Assembly: GCF_011326755.1 (NCBI RefSeq)
Contig: NZ_JAAOIE010000003.1
Location: 1 to 64,000, forward strand
Direction of reading: 5' to 3'
Source: Cochlodiniinecator piscidefendens
Lineage (GTDB): Bacteria; Pseudomonadota; Alphaproteobacteria; Rhodobacterales; Rhodobacteraceae
DNA length: 64,000 bases
A program made the position numbers and the translations under genes. Every line of letters starts with the position of its first letter. Within the stretch, counting starts at the first letter, position 1. Below, in pieces: positions 15,419 to 25,129 of this stretch. Below the pieces are notes generated by a model. The model worked only from the letters and a program-made list of their open reading frames with translations. It searched no databases and was not told the origin of the DNA.

Positions 15419-16114
15419 ATGTCCAACCCATTAAAAATCATCGCCGTTCCCATGCATCCCGAAGGGCGAAAATTTGTGGCCATTTTCGCGGCTGTTTCAA
15501 TTGTTTTGGGGTCGCTTTGGATGCCGCTGTTCTGGATTGGGGCAGGGCTTACCGTTTGGTGTTATTATTTCTTTCGCGACCCGGTCCGGTCCGTTCCGCA
15601 AGTCGAAGGAAGGCTTGTGTCACCTGCTGACGGCGTTGTGTCATTGATCACACGGATGGTGCCGCCTGCAGAGCTTGCCTTGGATGCCGAAGAGCGTGTG
15701 CGCGTTTCGGTTTTTATGAATGTCTTTAATTGTCATGTGAATCGTATGCCGATGCAAGGCACAATTAAAAAGATAAGCTACCATCACGGTAAATTCTTGA
15801 ATGCGTCTTTGGACAAAGCCAGCGAACACAATGAGCGGAATGCGCTGACCATTCGTTCAGACAATGGAACTGAAATTGGTGTTGTGCAGATTGCGGGGCT
15901 GGTTGCGCGCCGGATCGTTTGTTTTACGCAAGAAGGTGAAAACCTTGAACGCGGCGAACGTTTTGGTCTGATCCGTTTTGGGAGCCGTTTGGACATCTAT
16001 TTGCCGCCAGGCGTCGAGCCGCAGGTGGTTTTGGGCCAGACAACGGTGGCCGGTGAAACGATATTGGCCAATCTAGAAGACCCAGCCACAGTTTGGTCAG
16101 GAGCAAGAATTTGA
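15419..16114 (+). CDS. psd: Phosphatidylserine decarboxylase proenzyme, short type
   Basis: The product is 231 residues. It decarboxylates phosphatidylserine to phosphatidylethanolamine at the inner membrane. Residues 18-50 are a hydrophobic hairpin; [10 protein letters not shown] and SPADGVVS (68-75) are family hallmarks, as is the [11 protein letters not shown] segment (101-111). The self-cleavage site that yields the pyruvoyl group is G188-S189 in [11 protein letters not shown], the short-type equivalent of LGST. It overlaps pssA at its 3' end, so the two steps of the pathway are co-transcribed. Confidence 0.95.
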   Translation: MSNPLKIIAVPMHPEGRKFVAIFAAVSIVLGSLWMPLFWIGAGLTVWCYYFFRDPVRSVPQVEGRLVSPADGVVSLITRMVPPAELALDAEERVRVSVFMNVFNCHVNRMPMQGTIKKISYHHGKFLNASLDKASEHNERNALTIRSDNGTEIGVVQIAGLVARRIVCFTQEGENLERGERFGLIRFGSRLDIYLPPGVEPQVVLGQTTVAGETILANLEDPATVWSGARI

Positions 16115-16848
16115 CCACAGGCAAGCGGGTGCCGCTGAGGTGTTATATTCCAAATTTAATCACATTATTTGGGTTATGTTTGGGGTTGGCCTCTGTTCGG
16201 TTGGCCATGCTTGGGCAGATAGAGGCTGCAATAATGTTGCTTTTGTTTGCATCATTGGCTGACGCAGCGGATGGAAAAGCCGCACGCTTTCTAAAATCCG
16301 CCAGCCCTTTTGGGGCGGCTCTTGATACGCTGAGCGATTTTTTTAATTTTGGCGTGGTGCCTATAATATTGCTGTATCATAGCCTTTTCCTTAACTCCGC
16401 GTATGAGAGTTTTGCCTGGAGCGCCCTTGCGTTCTATTGTTTATGCTGCGTCTTAAGATTGGCCCGTTTCACAGCTGCGGATGACAAACAAAAGTCAAAC
16501 GGATCAGTGTGGTTCACCGGGGTGCCTGCACCTGCAATGTGTTGCCTTGTCTTACTTCCAGCAATCCTAACATTGATGGGAAGCAACGTGGCGACGGATC
16601 ACCATGTTTTGGCGTCCGTTTACATTTTGGGTGTCGGATTACTTGGTGTGAGCCGATTGCGCACGCCATCTATACAGACCTTTTCAGTGAGCCCTATCCA
16701 TTTGCCTTTCGCATTGGTCGGAATCGCCGGTCTACTGGTCTGCCTAACGGTCTTTACATGGCCATGCCTCGTCGTCTTAGATATCATATACATCCTATCC
16801 CTACCCTTCATACATAAGGCCCTCTCAAAGGGGGAAAAAGGCCGCTAA
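16111..16848 (+). CDS. pssA: CDP-diacylglycerol-serine O-phosphatidyltransferase
   Basis: The product is 245 residues from a TTG at 16111 that forms a TTGA overlap with the psd stop and has GGAG 7 bases upstream; an ATG at 16093 in the same frame is the alternative. It joins serine to CDP-diacylglycerol in the inner membrane. The CDP-alcohol phosphatidyltransferase motif is complete: D-AA-DG-KA-AR-(8)-G-AAL-D-TLS-D around residues 50-75. About eight hydrophobic segments follow. Together with psd it makes phosphatidylethanolamine. Confidence 0.94.
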   Translation: MTTGKRVPLRCYIPNLITLFGLCLGLASVRLAMLGQIEAAIMLLLFASLADAADGKAARFLKSASPFGAALDTLSDFFNFGVVPIILLYHSLFLNSAYESFAWSALAFYCLCCVLRLARFTAADDKQKSNGSVWFTGVPAPAMCCLVLLPAILTLMGSNVATDHHVLASVYILGVGLLGVSRLRTPSIQTFSVSPIHLPFALVGIAGLLVCLTVFTWPCLVVLDIIYILSLPFIHKALSKGEKGR

Positions 16849-16915
16849 GTTTGTGGATTATTGCGGTCCTAATGAGGGAGGAATTTTCAATTTATAACGT
16901 TGATCTATACGTTTC

Positions 16916-17905
16916 TCAGGTCATCTTTCCACGTTGCAACGATGGTGTAACACCAAAAGTAGCCCGGTAAACACGTGTAAAGTGGCCGGAGCTTTCAAAC
17001 CCACAGGCATGGGCAATTTCGGTGATTGAATTGTCAGTTTGAATGAGTAAATGGCGTGCTTTTTCTAATCGCATTTCCACGTAGTATTTTTTGGGGGAGC
17101 AATTCAGGTATTTCCCAAAAAGGCGTTCAAGTTGTCGTACTGAAATCCCAATGTTGTTTGCAATCACTGTCGAAGAGACAGGTGTTTCGAGCGTATCATT
17201 CATTTCTTGAATCGCCTTAGCCATATGAGGGTTGCGCATGCCATGGCGTGATTGAAGGGACACGCGTTGTTCAGCCGTTGCATCGCGGACGGCATTATAA
17301 ACCATTTGGTCTGACACAGCGATGGCAAGGTCTTGGCCATGCGCATTCTCGATCAAATGTAGCATGAGGTCGGCGGTCGCTGTACCACCTGATGCGGTTA
17401 TAACTTTTTCATCTGCGACAAACACATTGCGCACCAAGTTAACCTCAGGAAACTCTTCCATAAAACTATCATGAAATTCCCAATGGATCGCAGCCTGCTT
17501 TTCGTTAAGAAATCCAGCTTTCGCAAGTATATATGCGCCAGAACACAGAGCGCCGATCTTGGCGCCCTGAGCGCGTTCCCTTCTCAGAGTATTCAAGAGA
17601 TTTGAGGTAACTTTTTCTTTGACGTGAATGCCCGATAAGACAAACAATTGCTCGTTCTTGGGAATGTCATTATACCCATGATGCACAAGCGTAACAGACC
17701 CGTTTGAACAGGTCGCTGAGATGCCATCGTCCGAAATATAAGACCATTGATAAAGGTCTTTGCCGCTAACCAAATTGGCTATGCGCAAAGGTTCCACAGC
17801 GCACGAAAAGGCGATGTGAGAAAACTCATCCACTAAAATAAAGACGAAATGCTTGGTCTTGTCCATTAGGGGCAATCCGTTGCTGAGGCTATGTGTAGTG
17901 CTCAT
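16916..17905 (-). CDS. GlxA/GbdR-type AraC-family regulator with DJ-1/PfpI-like domain
   Basis: The product is 329 residues. Residues 17-190 form a glutamine-amidotransferase/DJ-1-like sensing domain (FVFILVDEFSHIAFSCAVEPLRIAN; nucleophile-elbow-like GALCSGAYILAKAG). Residues 225-325 hold the AraC helix-turn-helix pair (VIANNIGISVRQLERLFGKYL and ITEIAHACGFESSGHFTRVYR). This architecture is shared with GbdR, CdhR and ArgR-type activators of glycine betaine, carnitine and arginine use, which fits the betaine and sarcosine genes to the right. The start ATG has no clear ribosome site; an internal ATG at 17866 is possible. It is divergent from the GntR gene. Confidence 0.9.
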   Translation of the reverse strand: MSTTHSLSNGLPLMDKTKHFVFILVDEFSHIAFSCAVEPLRIANLVSGKDLYQWSYISDDGISATCSNGSVTLVHHGYNDIPKNEQLFVLSGIHVKEKVTSNLLNTLRRERAQGAKIGALCSGAYILAKAGFLNEKQAAIHWEFHDSFMEEFPEVNLVRNVFVADEKVITASGGTATADLMLHLIENAHGQDLAIAVSDQMVYNAVRDATAEQRVSLQSRHGMRNPHMAKAIQEMNDTLETPVSSTVIANNIGISVRQLERLFGKYLNCSPKKYYVEMRLEKARHLLIQTDNSITEIAHACGFESSGHFTRVYRATFGVTPSLQRGKMT

Positions 17906-17915
17906 ATTTGACGTA

Positions 17916-17953
17916 TTTTTGTATACATAGATTATTTTTTATGTATACAAAAA
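17916..17953. promoter_or_regulatory. Twin TGTATACA operator in a perfect 14-bp inverted repeat
   Basis: TTTTTGTATACATA (17916-17929) and its exact reverse complement TATGTATACAAAAA (17940-17953) flank a 10-base spacer. Each arm itself contains the palindrome TGTATACA (17920-17927 and 17942-17949), whose centres are 22 bases, about two helical turns, apart. GT-N(2)-AC fits the GntR/FadR type of site, and the repeat lies 25 bases before the GntR start and 11 bases before the AraC start. Autoregulation by the GntR protein is the likely role; control of the AraC gene is possible. Confidence 0.7.
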
Positions 17954-17977
17954 AGCAATGATAGTGTCGGGATTCCT

Positions 17978-18688
17978 ATGAGCGAAGCTGCAAATCAAAA
18001 GAAAATTGAACTTTATGAGGTTCTAAAGGAAGCAATTCTAACGCTTGAATTGCGCCCGGGTGCGGACATTGATGAAGCTCAGCTCAGCGACAGCTCAGGC
18101 ATGTCGCGCACGCCATTGCGTGAGGTTCTGCGGCAGTTGGCTGGAGAGGGATATCTAACCCTGCGCCGCAATCGCGGTGCACGTGTCAGTGAGATGACCC
18201 ATACGAACATGCGGGAATTTTTTCTGGCGGCGCCTATGATTTATGGAGCAATCATGCAGTTGGCTGCTCAAAATGCACTGCCTGATCAGATAGTTGCACT
18301 TAAGGCTGTGCAATCCGAGTTTCGTAAGGCCTTGCGCTCTGGCACGGCTAAGGATCGCGCACTGTTGAATAACAGCTTTCATCAAATTACCGGTCAGATG
18401 GCACATAACGCCTACCTATTGCCCAGCTTTAACAGGTTGCTGATTGATCATGCGCGCATTGGGATGACATTTTATCGCCCTAACTGTCAGGATATGGCCG
18501 ACAACTTAGAAACGGCTGCTGATCAGCATGATGCGATTATTCAATGCATCGAAGAGGGCGATGAAGTCACCGCAGCACAATTGGCTACGGATCATTGGAA
18601 TTTGTCCCGTGGGCAAATTGAAAATTTTGTAATGCCGCAAGGGCTGGATATACCATTTGGCCAATTCGGGTTTTCAACATCAGCATGA
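17978..18688 (+). CDS. GntR-family (FCD) transcriptional regulator
   Basis: The product is 236 residues. Residues 8-75 form the winged helix (LKEAILTLELRPGADIDEAQLSDSSGMSRTPLREVLRQLAGEGYLTLRRNRGARV), a classic FadR/FCD pattern. Residues 85-215 are the all-helical FCD ligand domain; the metal-binding His residues appear in NNSFHQITGQMAHN and QHDAIIQCIEEGD/TDHWN. It sits 8 bases before the DapA-like gene and so probably controls the operon 17978-22540 through the twin operator upstream. Confidence 0.93.
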   Translation: MSEAANQKKIELYEVLKEAILTLELRPGADIDEAQLSDSSGMSRTPLREVLRQLAGEGYLTLRRNRGARVSEMTHTNMREFFLAAPMIYGAIMQLAAQNALPDQIVALKAVQSEFRKALRSGTAKDRALLNNSFHQITGQMAHNAYLLPSFNRLLIDHARIGMTFYRPNCQDMADNLETAADQHDAIIQCIEEGDEVTAAQLATDHWNLSRGQIENFVMPQGLDIPFGQFGFSTSA

Positions 18689-18696
18689 GGATATGA

Positions 18697-19629
18697 ATGA
18701 CACCGCTTTTTCGTTTTGAGGGGATTTATACCCCTGTGGTGACCCCTATGACTGCCGATTATGGCGTGAATTGGGATGCGCTCGCTGAAGTGATCGAAAA
18801 CCTTGTTGATAAGGGTATTCATGGTCTCGTTTCTGGTGGTTCGACAGGTGAAAACTACGCCCAAACTGTTGAGGAACGCCTCGCTGTTGCGCAGTTTACC
18901 AAAGATGTCGTGAACGGGCGCACTGCTTTGATTGTTGGCACAGGGGCGATGATGACACCTGATAGTATCGCGCTTGCGACAGGGGCACGGGCATTGGGTG
19001 CGGATGCTATTCTGCTCGCCACTCCGCCATATTCAGTGCCGACAGAACGTGAAAATGCGCTGAATGCCTTGGCGATCGACAAGGCTGCTGACTTGCCAGT
19101 TATGCTTTATAATTATCCGGGACGCATGGGCGTCCATATGGGCGAAGAGTTTCTGGATCGCGTTGGTCGTAGCCGGAACATCTGCGGGATCAAGGAAAGC
19201 TCAGGTGATATCAATCGTGTGCATTTGCTGGCGCGCGATTACCCGCATATTCAGATGTCGTGCGGCATGGACGATCAGGCCTTGGAGTTCTTTGCTTGGG
19301 GCGCGCGCAGTTGGGTCTGTGCGGGATCAAACTTTTTACCCGAAGAGCACATCGCTCTCTATCAGGCTTGCGCGGTTGAAGGTGACTTTGACAAAGGGCG
19401 ACGGATTATGTCAGCCATGATGCCCTTGATGCGTATTTTGGAACAGGGCGGAAAATTCATTCAATGCGTAAAGCATGGCGTGACAATGAATGGGATCAAT
19501 ACTGGCCCAATGCGACCACCGCTGAAGGGACTAAACAAAGATGATAAACGCGCGTTGGAGCAGGTGGTCCGTGTCGTGAAAACGACGATTGCCGAGATCC
19601 AAAATGAACAACCAAAGGCAAAGGGCTGA
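18697..19629 (+). CDS. DapA/NAL-superfamily lyase or deaminase
   Basis: The product is 310 residues, a cytosolic TIM barrel acting through a Schiff base. K166 (GIKESSGD) is the Schiff-base lysine, Y138/Y140 lie in YNYPGRMG and the substrate carboxylate loop is GGSTGEN (47-53). Members include dihydrodipicolinate synthase, keto-deoxy-sugar aldolases and the 1-pyrroline-4-hydroxy-2-carboxylate deaminase of hydroxyproline breakdown. The last fits the gene order (aldehyde dehydrogenase and DAO oxidase follow, HpbD-like epimerase nearby). It is not the biosynthetic dapA by context. Specific function inferred, not shown. Confidence 0.88.
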   Translation: MTPLFRFEGIYTPVVTPMTADYGVNWDALAEVIENLVDKGIHGLVSGGSTGENYAQTVEERLAVAQFTKDVVNGRTALIVGTGAMMTPDSIALATGARALGADAILLATPPYSVPTERENALNALAIDKAADLPVMLYNYPGRMGVHMGEEFLDRVGRSRNICGIKESSGDINRVHLLARDYPHIQMSCGMDDQALEFFAWGARSWVCAGSNFLPEEHIALYQACAVEGDFDKGRRIMSAMMPLMRILEQGGKFIQCVKHGVTMNGINTGPMRPPLKGLNKDDKRALEQVVRVVKTTIAEIQNEQPKAKG

Positions 19630-19632
19630 TCC

Positions 19633-21132
19633 ATGGACCTGTTGACACAAGAAGAATACCAAGCCATTGCCGACAATCTGACTTTGCCAACCACTGCGTT
19701 TATCGATGGGGCATACCGCCCTGCAATGTCAGGGAAGACATTTGCAACGACAAACCCGGCGACGGGGGAAAAGATCGCTGAAATTGCGGCCTGCGATAGC
19801 TCAGATGTTGATTTTGCAGTGCAAAAAGCGCGTGAAGCGTTTGAAGATGGACGTTGGAGCAAAATGCATCCGTCAGAACGCAAAGATGTTTTAATTCGTT
19901 TTTGCAAGTTGCTAACACGTAATGCCTGCGAACTGGCCGTAATGGAAAGCATTGATAGTGGTAAAACCATTTTCGATTGTGAAACGGTTGATATTCCTGA
20001 AACCATCCATTGCCTAAAGTGGCATGCCGAAGCAATCGATAAAATTTACGATCAAGTCGCCCCAGCATCTGACGATCATATTGCAATGGTCGTGCGAGAA
20101 CCTATCGGGGTTGTTGGCCTCGTATTGCCGTGGAATTTTCCATTGTTAATGCTTGCATGGAAAATAGGCCCGGCTTTGGCCGCGGGCTGTTCAGTGATTG
20201 TGAAACCGGCTGCTGAAACATCGCTTACCACCATACGGGTTGCCGAGCTCGCTCAGGAAGCGGGGCTACCAAAAGGTGTATTGAATGTTGTTCCGGGCGG
20301 CGGTGCGGATGTCGGCGAACCGATTGGCCGCCATATGGACATCGATATGGTGTCTTTCACCGGATCGACCGCTACAGGAAAGCGTTTTTTGTCCTATTCG
20401 GCCGAAAGTAACGCCAAAGAAGTCGTTTTGGAAATGGGTGGTAAAAACCCTTGTATCGTTCTGAATGACGCTGAGAACTTGGATATGGTTGCACAGCATG
20501 TCGTGAATGGCGCGTTCTGGAACATGGGTGAAAACTGTTCAGCGAGTTCTCGATTAATTGTTCACAAAGACATCAAAGATGAGCTTTTGAATCGGATCGA
20601 AGTGCATGCACGTCATTGGAACGTCGGAGCGCCCTTACATCCTGAAACGCGGATTGGTGCGCTGGTGTCGAAAACGCATTTTGACAAAGTGTGTGGCTAT
20701 ATCAAAGGTGCGGAAAATATTCGCTTGGGTGGCAATTCCCATGATGGGGCATTTGTTGAGGCAACGATTGTCGAAGTCGCTGACAACACGCACCCACTCG
20801 CCCGAGAAGAGATTTTTGGCCCGGTCCTGACGGTTATTCCTGTATCCGGTTTTGACGAAGCCATCAGTATCGCCAATGATACCGATTATGGCCTATGTGC
20901 ATCGATATTCACATCCAATGCTAAACGGGCCATTCGCGGGGCACGTGCATTGCGCGTCGGGACGGTAACCATAAACAGCTTTGGTGAGGGGGATATATCT
21001 ACCCCATTTGGTGGGTATAAACAGTCTGGCTTTGGTGGGCGGGATAATTCAGTTCACGCACATGATCAGTATACCCAGTTGAAAACAATCTGGATTGATT
21101 TGTCTGATGATGAAGATGAGGCGATTGACTAA
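19633..21132 (+). CDS. NAD(P)-dependent aldehyde dehydrogenase (PuuC/KGSADH-like)
   Basis: The product is 499 residues. The family elements are LPWNFPL (about 163), FTGSTATGKR, catalytic Glu in LEMGGKNP (about 260), catalytic Cys in NMGENCSASSR (about 294) and PFGGYKQSGFGGRDNS at the C-terminus. Following a DapA-like protein by 3 bases, it could oxidise 2-oxoglutarate semialdehyde to 2-oxoglutarate, the last step of the hydroxyproline route. The pairing with a DAO-type oxidase also resembles puuC-puuB of gamma-glutamylputrescine use, so that alternative stays open. Confidence 0.92.
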   Translation: MDLLTQEEYQAIADNLTLPTTAFIDGAYRPAMSGKTFATTNPATGEKIAEIAACDSSDVDFAVQKAREAFEDGRWSKMHPSERKDVLIRFCKLLTRNACELAVMESIDSGKTIFDCETVDIPETIHCLKWHAEAIDKIYDQVAPASDDHIAMVVREPIGVVGLVLPWNFPLLMLAWKIGPALAAGCSVIVKPAAETSLTTIRVAELAQEAGLPKGVLNVVPGGGADVGEPIGRHMDIDMVSFTGSTATGKRFLSYSAESNAKEVVLEMGGKNPCIVLNDAENLDMVAQHVVNGAFWNMGENCSASSRLIVHKDIKDELLNRIEVHARHWNVGAPLHPETRIGALVSKTHFDKVCGYIKGAENIRLGGNSHDGAFVEATIVEVADNTHPLAREEIFGPVLTVIPVSGFDEAISIANDTDYGLCASIFTSNAKRAIRGARALRVGTVTINSFGEGDISTPFGGYKQSGFGGRDNSVHAHDQYTQLKTIWIDLSDDEDEAID

Positions 21133-21193
21133 TCTCTCTGTTGGGGTGTGCAACGTATGCCTCAACGCTCACATTTCTTAACCGAGTCCCGCC

Positions 21194-22540
21194 ATGACGC
21201 AATCACTGAAAGCTCATCGTTTGCCGACCCATGCCGGTCCGGCTGCATGGAATGCCATTCTAGGCGCTCAGCCTCCCGCCCAGAGCTTAGACAGGGATGA
21301 AACTGCAGACTTTGTCATTGTTGGCGGAGGATTCGCAGGGTTGTCAGCAGCGCGCCGGTTGCTCCAACTTCAACCAAAGGCAAAGATCGCGGTATTAGAA
21401 GCTGGCCGTTTTGCCGAAGCCGCATCTGGGCGAAACTCTGGGTTTATGATTGACCTGCCCCATGACCTGGCATCGGATGATTATGCTGGGCAGGGGCCAA
21501 ATAGTGATCGCGTTCTGATTGAATTAAACCGCAATGCAATCGCATTTGCACGACAGGCCGTGGACGAATACGAGATTGACCCAAACTACTTTGACGAAGT
21601 GGGTAAGGTGAACGGCGCGGCATCCCAAACGGGTCACAATCATAATCTCAGTTACGCTAAGCACCTCAGAAGTTTGGGTGAGCAATCTGAGATGCTCGAC
21701 GGGCAGCAAATGCACGAATTGACCGGGAGCCGACACTATCATTCTGGGTTGTATACGCCAGGCACTGTGATGTTGCAGCCCGCAGGGTATATTCGGGGTC
21801 TTGTATCGGGGCTTTCTGATCGTGTGTCTCTGTACGAAAACACTCCAGCAACAGAGTTCCGACGCATTGGGCCAGATTGGCAGGTCATTACACCAAAGGG
21901 TTCCATCACGACAGGTCGTATATTGCTGACAAACAATGGCCACCTTGAAAGCTTTGGGTTTGAGAAGGGGCGGTTGATGCAGCTGTTTCTCTATGCGTCA
22001 ATGACGTCAGAGCTAGACAGCGATACATTGAGAAAGCTCGGAGGGCAGCCTCGGTGGGGGGTGACGCCGAGCGATCCAATGGGGACCACCATGCGACGAA
22101 TAGATGTGGGGCAAGGGGGTAACCGGATCATCACGCGCACCTGCGCAACGATGAAGCTCAACATGAAACCGACGCAAGCAGGAGTCGCGCGCGCAGCCAA
22201 AGTCCAGCAGCGAAAATTCAATCAGCGCTTTCCTCAGTTGGCGGGCATGGAGATGGAGTATAAATGGGCCGGGCATTTGTGTTTGGCTTTGAACGGCGTG
22301 TCCGTATTGCGCGAAGTTGAAGACGGTGTTTTTGCGGGATGTGTGCAAAACGGTCTTGGCACTGCCAGAGGTACGCTTACAGGGATAGGTGCAGCGGAAC
22401 TTGCTTGTGGTGAACAATCAGACATAACAGATTATTTCACTCAAGAAGCGCGACCCAAGAGACTCCCGTCTGCGCCGATTGCTGAAATCGGCGCAAATGC
22501 CGTATTGCGCTGGAAAGAATGGCGCGCCGGAAACGAGTAA
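21194..22540 (+). CDS. DAO-family FAD-dependent amine oxidase/dehydrogenase
   Basis: The product is 448 residues. The FAD dinucleotide site FVIVGGGFAGLSAARRL lies at about 38-55 and is followed by EAGRFAEAASGRNSGFM, the arrangement of gamma-glutamylputrescine oxidase (PuuB) and related D-amino-acid or N-methyl-amino-acid oxidases. It oxidises a C-N bond to an imine. In context it may oxidise cis-4-hydroxy-D-proline or an N-methyl-proline made by the HpbD-type epimerase and demethylases. It ends 10 bases from the convergent SDR gene. Confidence 0.88.
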   Translation: MTQSLKAHRLPTHAGPAAWNAILGAQPPAQSLDRDETADFVIVGGGFAGLSAARRLLQLQPKAKIAVLEAGRFAEAASGRNSGFMIDLPHDLASDDYAGQGPNSDRVLIELNRNAIAFARQAVDEYEIDPNYFDEVGKVNGAASQTGHNHNLSYAKHLRSLGEQSEMLDGQQMHELTGSRHYHSGLYTPGTVMLQPAGYIRGLVSGLSDRVSLYENTPATEFRRIGPDWQVITPKGSITTGRILLTNNGHLESFGFEKGRLMQLFLYASMTSELDSDTLRKLGGQPRWGVTPSDPMGTTMRRIDVGQGGNRIITRTCATMKLNMKPTQAGVARAAKVQQRKFNQRFPQLAGMEMEYKWAGHLCLALNGVSVLREVEDGVFAGCVQNGLGTARGTLTGIGAAELACGEQSDITDYFTQEARPKRLPSAPIAEIGANAVLRWKEWRAGNE

Positions 22541-22550
22541 AGTCCAAAAA

Positions 22551-23285
22551 CTAGGGAAGGCTAAGCTTTGCCATGCGCCCGCCGTCTACCGTATAAATCT
22601 GCCCTGTTATAAATCCGCTTTCGGATGCAGCAAGGAACGCTGCAAGGGCTGCAACCTCATCAGGCTTGCCGGTGCGCCCGACGGGGTGGATACCGCCTAT
22701 ATCGCGCCTGAACGCATCGGGGTCTTCCATACCTTCGATGAAATCTAAATTAAGATCAGTGTCAATCCAGCCAGGGGCAATGGCGTTACAACGAATACCT
22801 TCGTTTCCGTGATCAATTGCCACGGCTCGGGTCAACCCATGTAGCCCTGCCTTAGATGCGCAATAGGCAGCGTGACCTGGATTTGCGCCTAGTCCTTCGA
22901 TTGATCCGATATTGACGATATTACCCCGTTGCAAACGTAAATGTGGTAAGGCTGCCTGTATCATTAAGAAAGGTGCTGTTAAATTTACTGTCAGGTTTTT
23001 GTGCCAATCCTCATATGACATCTCCTCAATGCGGGCCTCTTGCATCATGCCAGCATTATTGATCAGCACATCCAACTGTCCGGTTTTTGCGATGACTTCT
23101 TCGATACAAGCACGCGGGCTTTGCGGGTCAGAAAAATCAACCGAGATACTTTCAAATTCAGTGTCGTGACCACGTTGAGCCGTTAATACCCGCGCGCCTT
23201 CGTCGCGCAGTCTACGTGCAATCGCTTGTCCAATACCACTCCGCCCGCCAGTAACGAGGGCAACTTTACCTTCAAAACGTTTCAT
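22551..23285 (-). CDS. Short-chain dehydrogenase/reductase
   Basis: The product is 244 residues. The Rossmann glycine motif TGGRSGIGQAIA is at 12-23, NNAGMM near 85, catalytic Ser in NIGSIEG near 134 and YCASK (Y-x3-K) near 148-152; the C-terminus IYTVDGGRM is typical. It oxidises or reduces a secondary alcohol/ketone with NAD(P). It is the last gene of the TetR-led operon and overlaps the previous SDR by 4 bases; hydroxyl oxidation of a hydroxyproline-type intermediate is conceivable. Confidence 0.93.
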   Translation of the reverse strand: MKRFEGKVALVTGGRSGIGQAIARRLRDEGARVLTAQRGHDTEFESISVDFSDPQSPRACIEEVIAKTGQLDVLINNAGMMQEARIEEMSYEDWHKNLTVNLTAPFLMIQAALPHLRLQRGNIVNIGSIEGLGANPGHAAYCASKAGLHGLTRAVAIDHGNEGIRCNAIAPGWIDTDLNLDFIEGMEDPDAFRRDIGGIHPVGRTGKPDEVAALAAFLAASESGFITGQIYTVDGGRMAKLSLP

Positions 23286-24013
23286 CCGACGGGTTTCCCC
23301 CCATTAATTTCAACCAGTTCGCCGCACATGTAGCGTGCGTGGTTTGATGCAAGAAACAGAACCACCTCTGCAATGTCTTCAGGCTGAGCAATTCGGCCAA
23401 TTGGGACGGTTTTGTCGAGTTCAGAAATCGCTGTCGAAGGGTCATAGCCGCGCAGTTCAAAACCGGTGCGCAACATCGGAGTGTCCACTTCGTTGGGGCA
23501 AACGGCGTTAATGCGAATGCCCTGATGGGCATGGTCGCGCCCCATGCATTGCGTGAGCGAAGCAATCGCAGCTTTGGTCATACAATAAACAGCGTGATCC
23601 GGGCCGGGATGTACGCCCCAACAGGATGCGGTGTTCACGATTGCCCCGCCGCCATTTTGCGCCATGATGGGTATAGCTGCACGGCACAGCTGAAAGGGGG
23701 CTTTGACATTCACGGCAATAGAGATATCAAAATCTTCATCGGTGCTGCTTGTGACAGGGCCACGTCGCATGATGCCTGCGTTATTGATTAGGATGTCCAA
23801 GCCACCCAAAGACTGCATCGCTGCAGCGGGCAGGCCATCGGCATATGTTGTATCGATCAAATCACCGGGCAGGTGTGCGTCTGCCTCAAGCCCAGATGTA
23901 TCACGGTCTGCAACAGCAACACGCGCGCCAGCTGTACGCAGCATTTTGACAATTGCCCCCCCGATGCCGCCAGCAGCGCCTGTGACCAAAGCACATTTGC
24001 CTTCAAAGTTCAT
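23282..24013 (-). CDS. Short-chain dehydrogenase/reductase
   Basis: The product is 243 residues, about the same size as its downstream neighbour but not a close copy. TGAAGGIGGAIV (12-23), NNAGIMRRG, catalytic Ser in NTASCWG and Y-x3-K as YCMTK identify a classical SDR. It lies 12 bases after the HpbD-like gene and overlaps the next SDR by 4 bases. Two different SDRs at the end of one operon suggest two alcohol/ketone steps or two stereoisomers. Confidence 0.93.
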   Translation of the reverse strand: MNFEGKCALVTGAAGGIGGAIVKMLRTAGARVAVADRDTSGLEADAHLPGDLIDTTYADGLPAAAMQSLGGLDILINNAGIMRRGPVTSSTDEDFDISIAVNVKAPFQLCRAAIPIMAQNGGGAIVNTASCWGVHPGPDHAVYCMTKAAIASLTQCMGRDHAHQGIRINAVCPNEVDTPMLRTGFELRGYDPSTAISELDKTVPIGRIAQPEDIAEVVLFLASNHARYMCGELVEINGGKPVG

Positions 24014-24025
24014 CTTTCTCTCTCC

Positions 24026-25129
24026 CTAAAATGATGCGACTGATGTGCCAAATAATGCTTCGTCAGGCGTAACGCCCAGACCAGGACCTGTGGGAACTGC
24101 GATATGGCCGTTTTCAATTTTTACCGGATTCTTCTGGTCATAGTGCCCGTCAATATAGGGCTGAGCGAGCCAAACCCCTTCGAGCAATCTAGGGTGAGCC
24201 GTTGCGCCTAAATGCGTGCAGGCAGCGGCGATAATATCACCGCCCCAACTGTCATCGCAGGTATGGTGAAGAGAGCGAGCTTCGCAAATATCACGGACAG
24301 TTTGCATCGGTTGCAGTCCGCCAATTCGGGTAAGTTTCATCCCAAATCCATCAACGAGTTCCGTACCAACTGCGTTTATGACTGTGGGTAGATCAACAGA
24401 GTTTTCATCCATGTAAAGTGCGTGCTGAAGCAGCGGGCGAATTTTACGAAGATCATCAAGAGTGTTGCAGGGCTGTTCCATAATGAAAGGGATATCTGGC
24501 AATTCGCGGCTTACCCTAAGGGCGTCGCGTGTGGTCCAACCTCTGTTGCAATCAATTGCCAGTCGCATGCCGGTATGGCCGATTTGTTCCCATACCTTGC
24601 GTATGGTTTCGATGTCGATTTCGACGGGGCGCCCGCCGACTTTGATCTGCAATCTTGGATAGCCTTCGGCCTGTTTGGTTGCGGCGAGCCGGGCAATGTC
24701 ATCCGGCGCACCAACCCCCGTGGCATAGTACGACGGCACCCGATCGGTAACAGCGCCGCCCAGTAGAGTGCTGACGCTAAGGCCGATGGCTTTGCCAAGC
24801 GCATCATGAACTGCAATGTCGATCGCAGCTTTGGCGTAATTGTGCCCATTTAGAAGGGTGGACATGGTACGCTGTACTGTGAGCGGTAGAACGTCAGTTC
24901 CAATTAGACCCGGCGCCATTTCGAATAACGCAGCACGTGCACCAGCAGCGTGAGCTTCAGCATACGTTGGGCCAAGTGGGCACGTTTCGCCCCATCCAAC
25001 AACGCCGGTATCCGTTACAATTTTTACCAAAGTCGTATCTAATGCCCAGACCTTGGAATTTGCCATGGTGTAGGGGCCATTCTTTACGGGCAGATCGTGC
25101 TGGTAAATATGGATTTCTTTGATTTTCAT
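24026..25129 (-). CDS. hpbD: 4-hydroxyproline betaine 2-epimerase-like enolase-superfamily enzyme
   Basis: The product is 367 residues from the ATG at 25129, which overlaps the upstream stop by one base (TGATG). It closely resembles HpbD of Pelagibaca bermudensis as I remember it: [40 protein letters not shown] and [19 protein letters not shown] are near-identical stretches. The catalytic lysines are K163 (LQIKVGG) and K265 (GMKLTRIGG), and the Mg ligands D193, E218 and D241. HpbD epimerises trans-4-hydroxy-L-proline betaine (and L-proline betaine) at C2, opening osmolyte catabolism. The neighbours (DAO oxidase, DapA-like protein, aldehyde dehydrogenase, methyl-transfer enzymes) agree. Confidence 0.88.
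   Translation of the reverse strand: MKIKEIHIYQHDLPVKNGPYTMANSKVWALDTTLVKIVTDTGVVGWGETCPLGPTYAEAHAAGARAALFEMAPGLIGTDVLPLTVQRTMSTLLNGHNYAKAAIDIAVHDALGKAIGLSVSTLLGGAVTDRVPSYYATGVGAPDDIARLAATKQAEGYPRLQIKVGGRPVEIDIETIRKVWEQIGHTGMRLAIDCNRGWTTRDALRVSRELPDIPFIMEQPCNTLDDLRKIRPLLQHALYMDENSVDLPTVINAVGTELVDGFGMKLTRIGGLQPMQTVRDICEARSLHHTCDDSWGGDIIAAACTHLGATAHPRLLEGVWLAQPYIDGHYDQKNPVKIENGHIAVPTGPGLGVTPDEALFGTSVASF

Noticed and set aside
14896-17905. Genomic island or prophage border near 15-18 kb
   Set aside because: No tRNA, integrase, direct repeat or sharp composition change was seen.
18697-19629. Biosynthetic dapA for lysine
   Set aside because: It sits under a GntR regulator with an aldehyde dehydrogenase and an amine oxidase, a catabolic setting.
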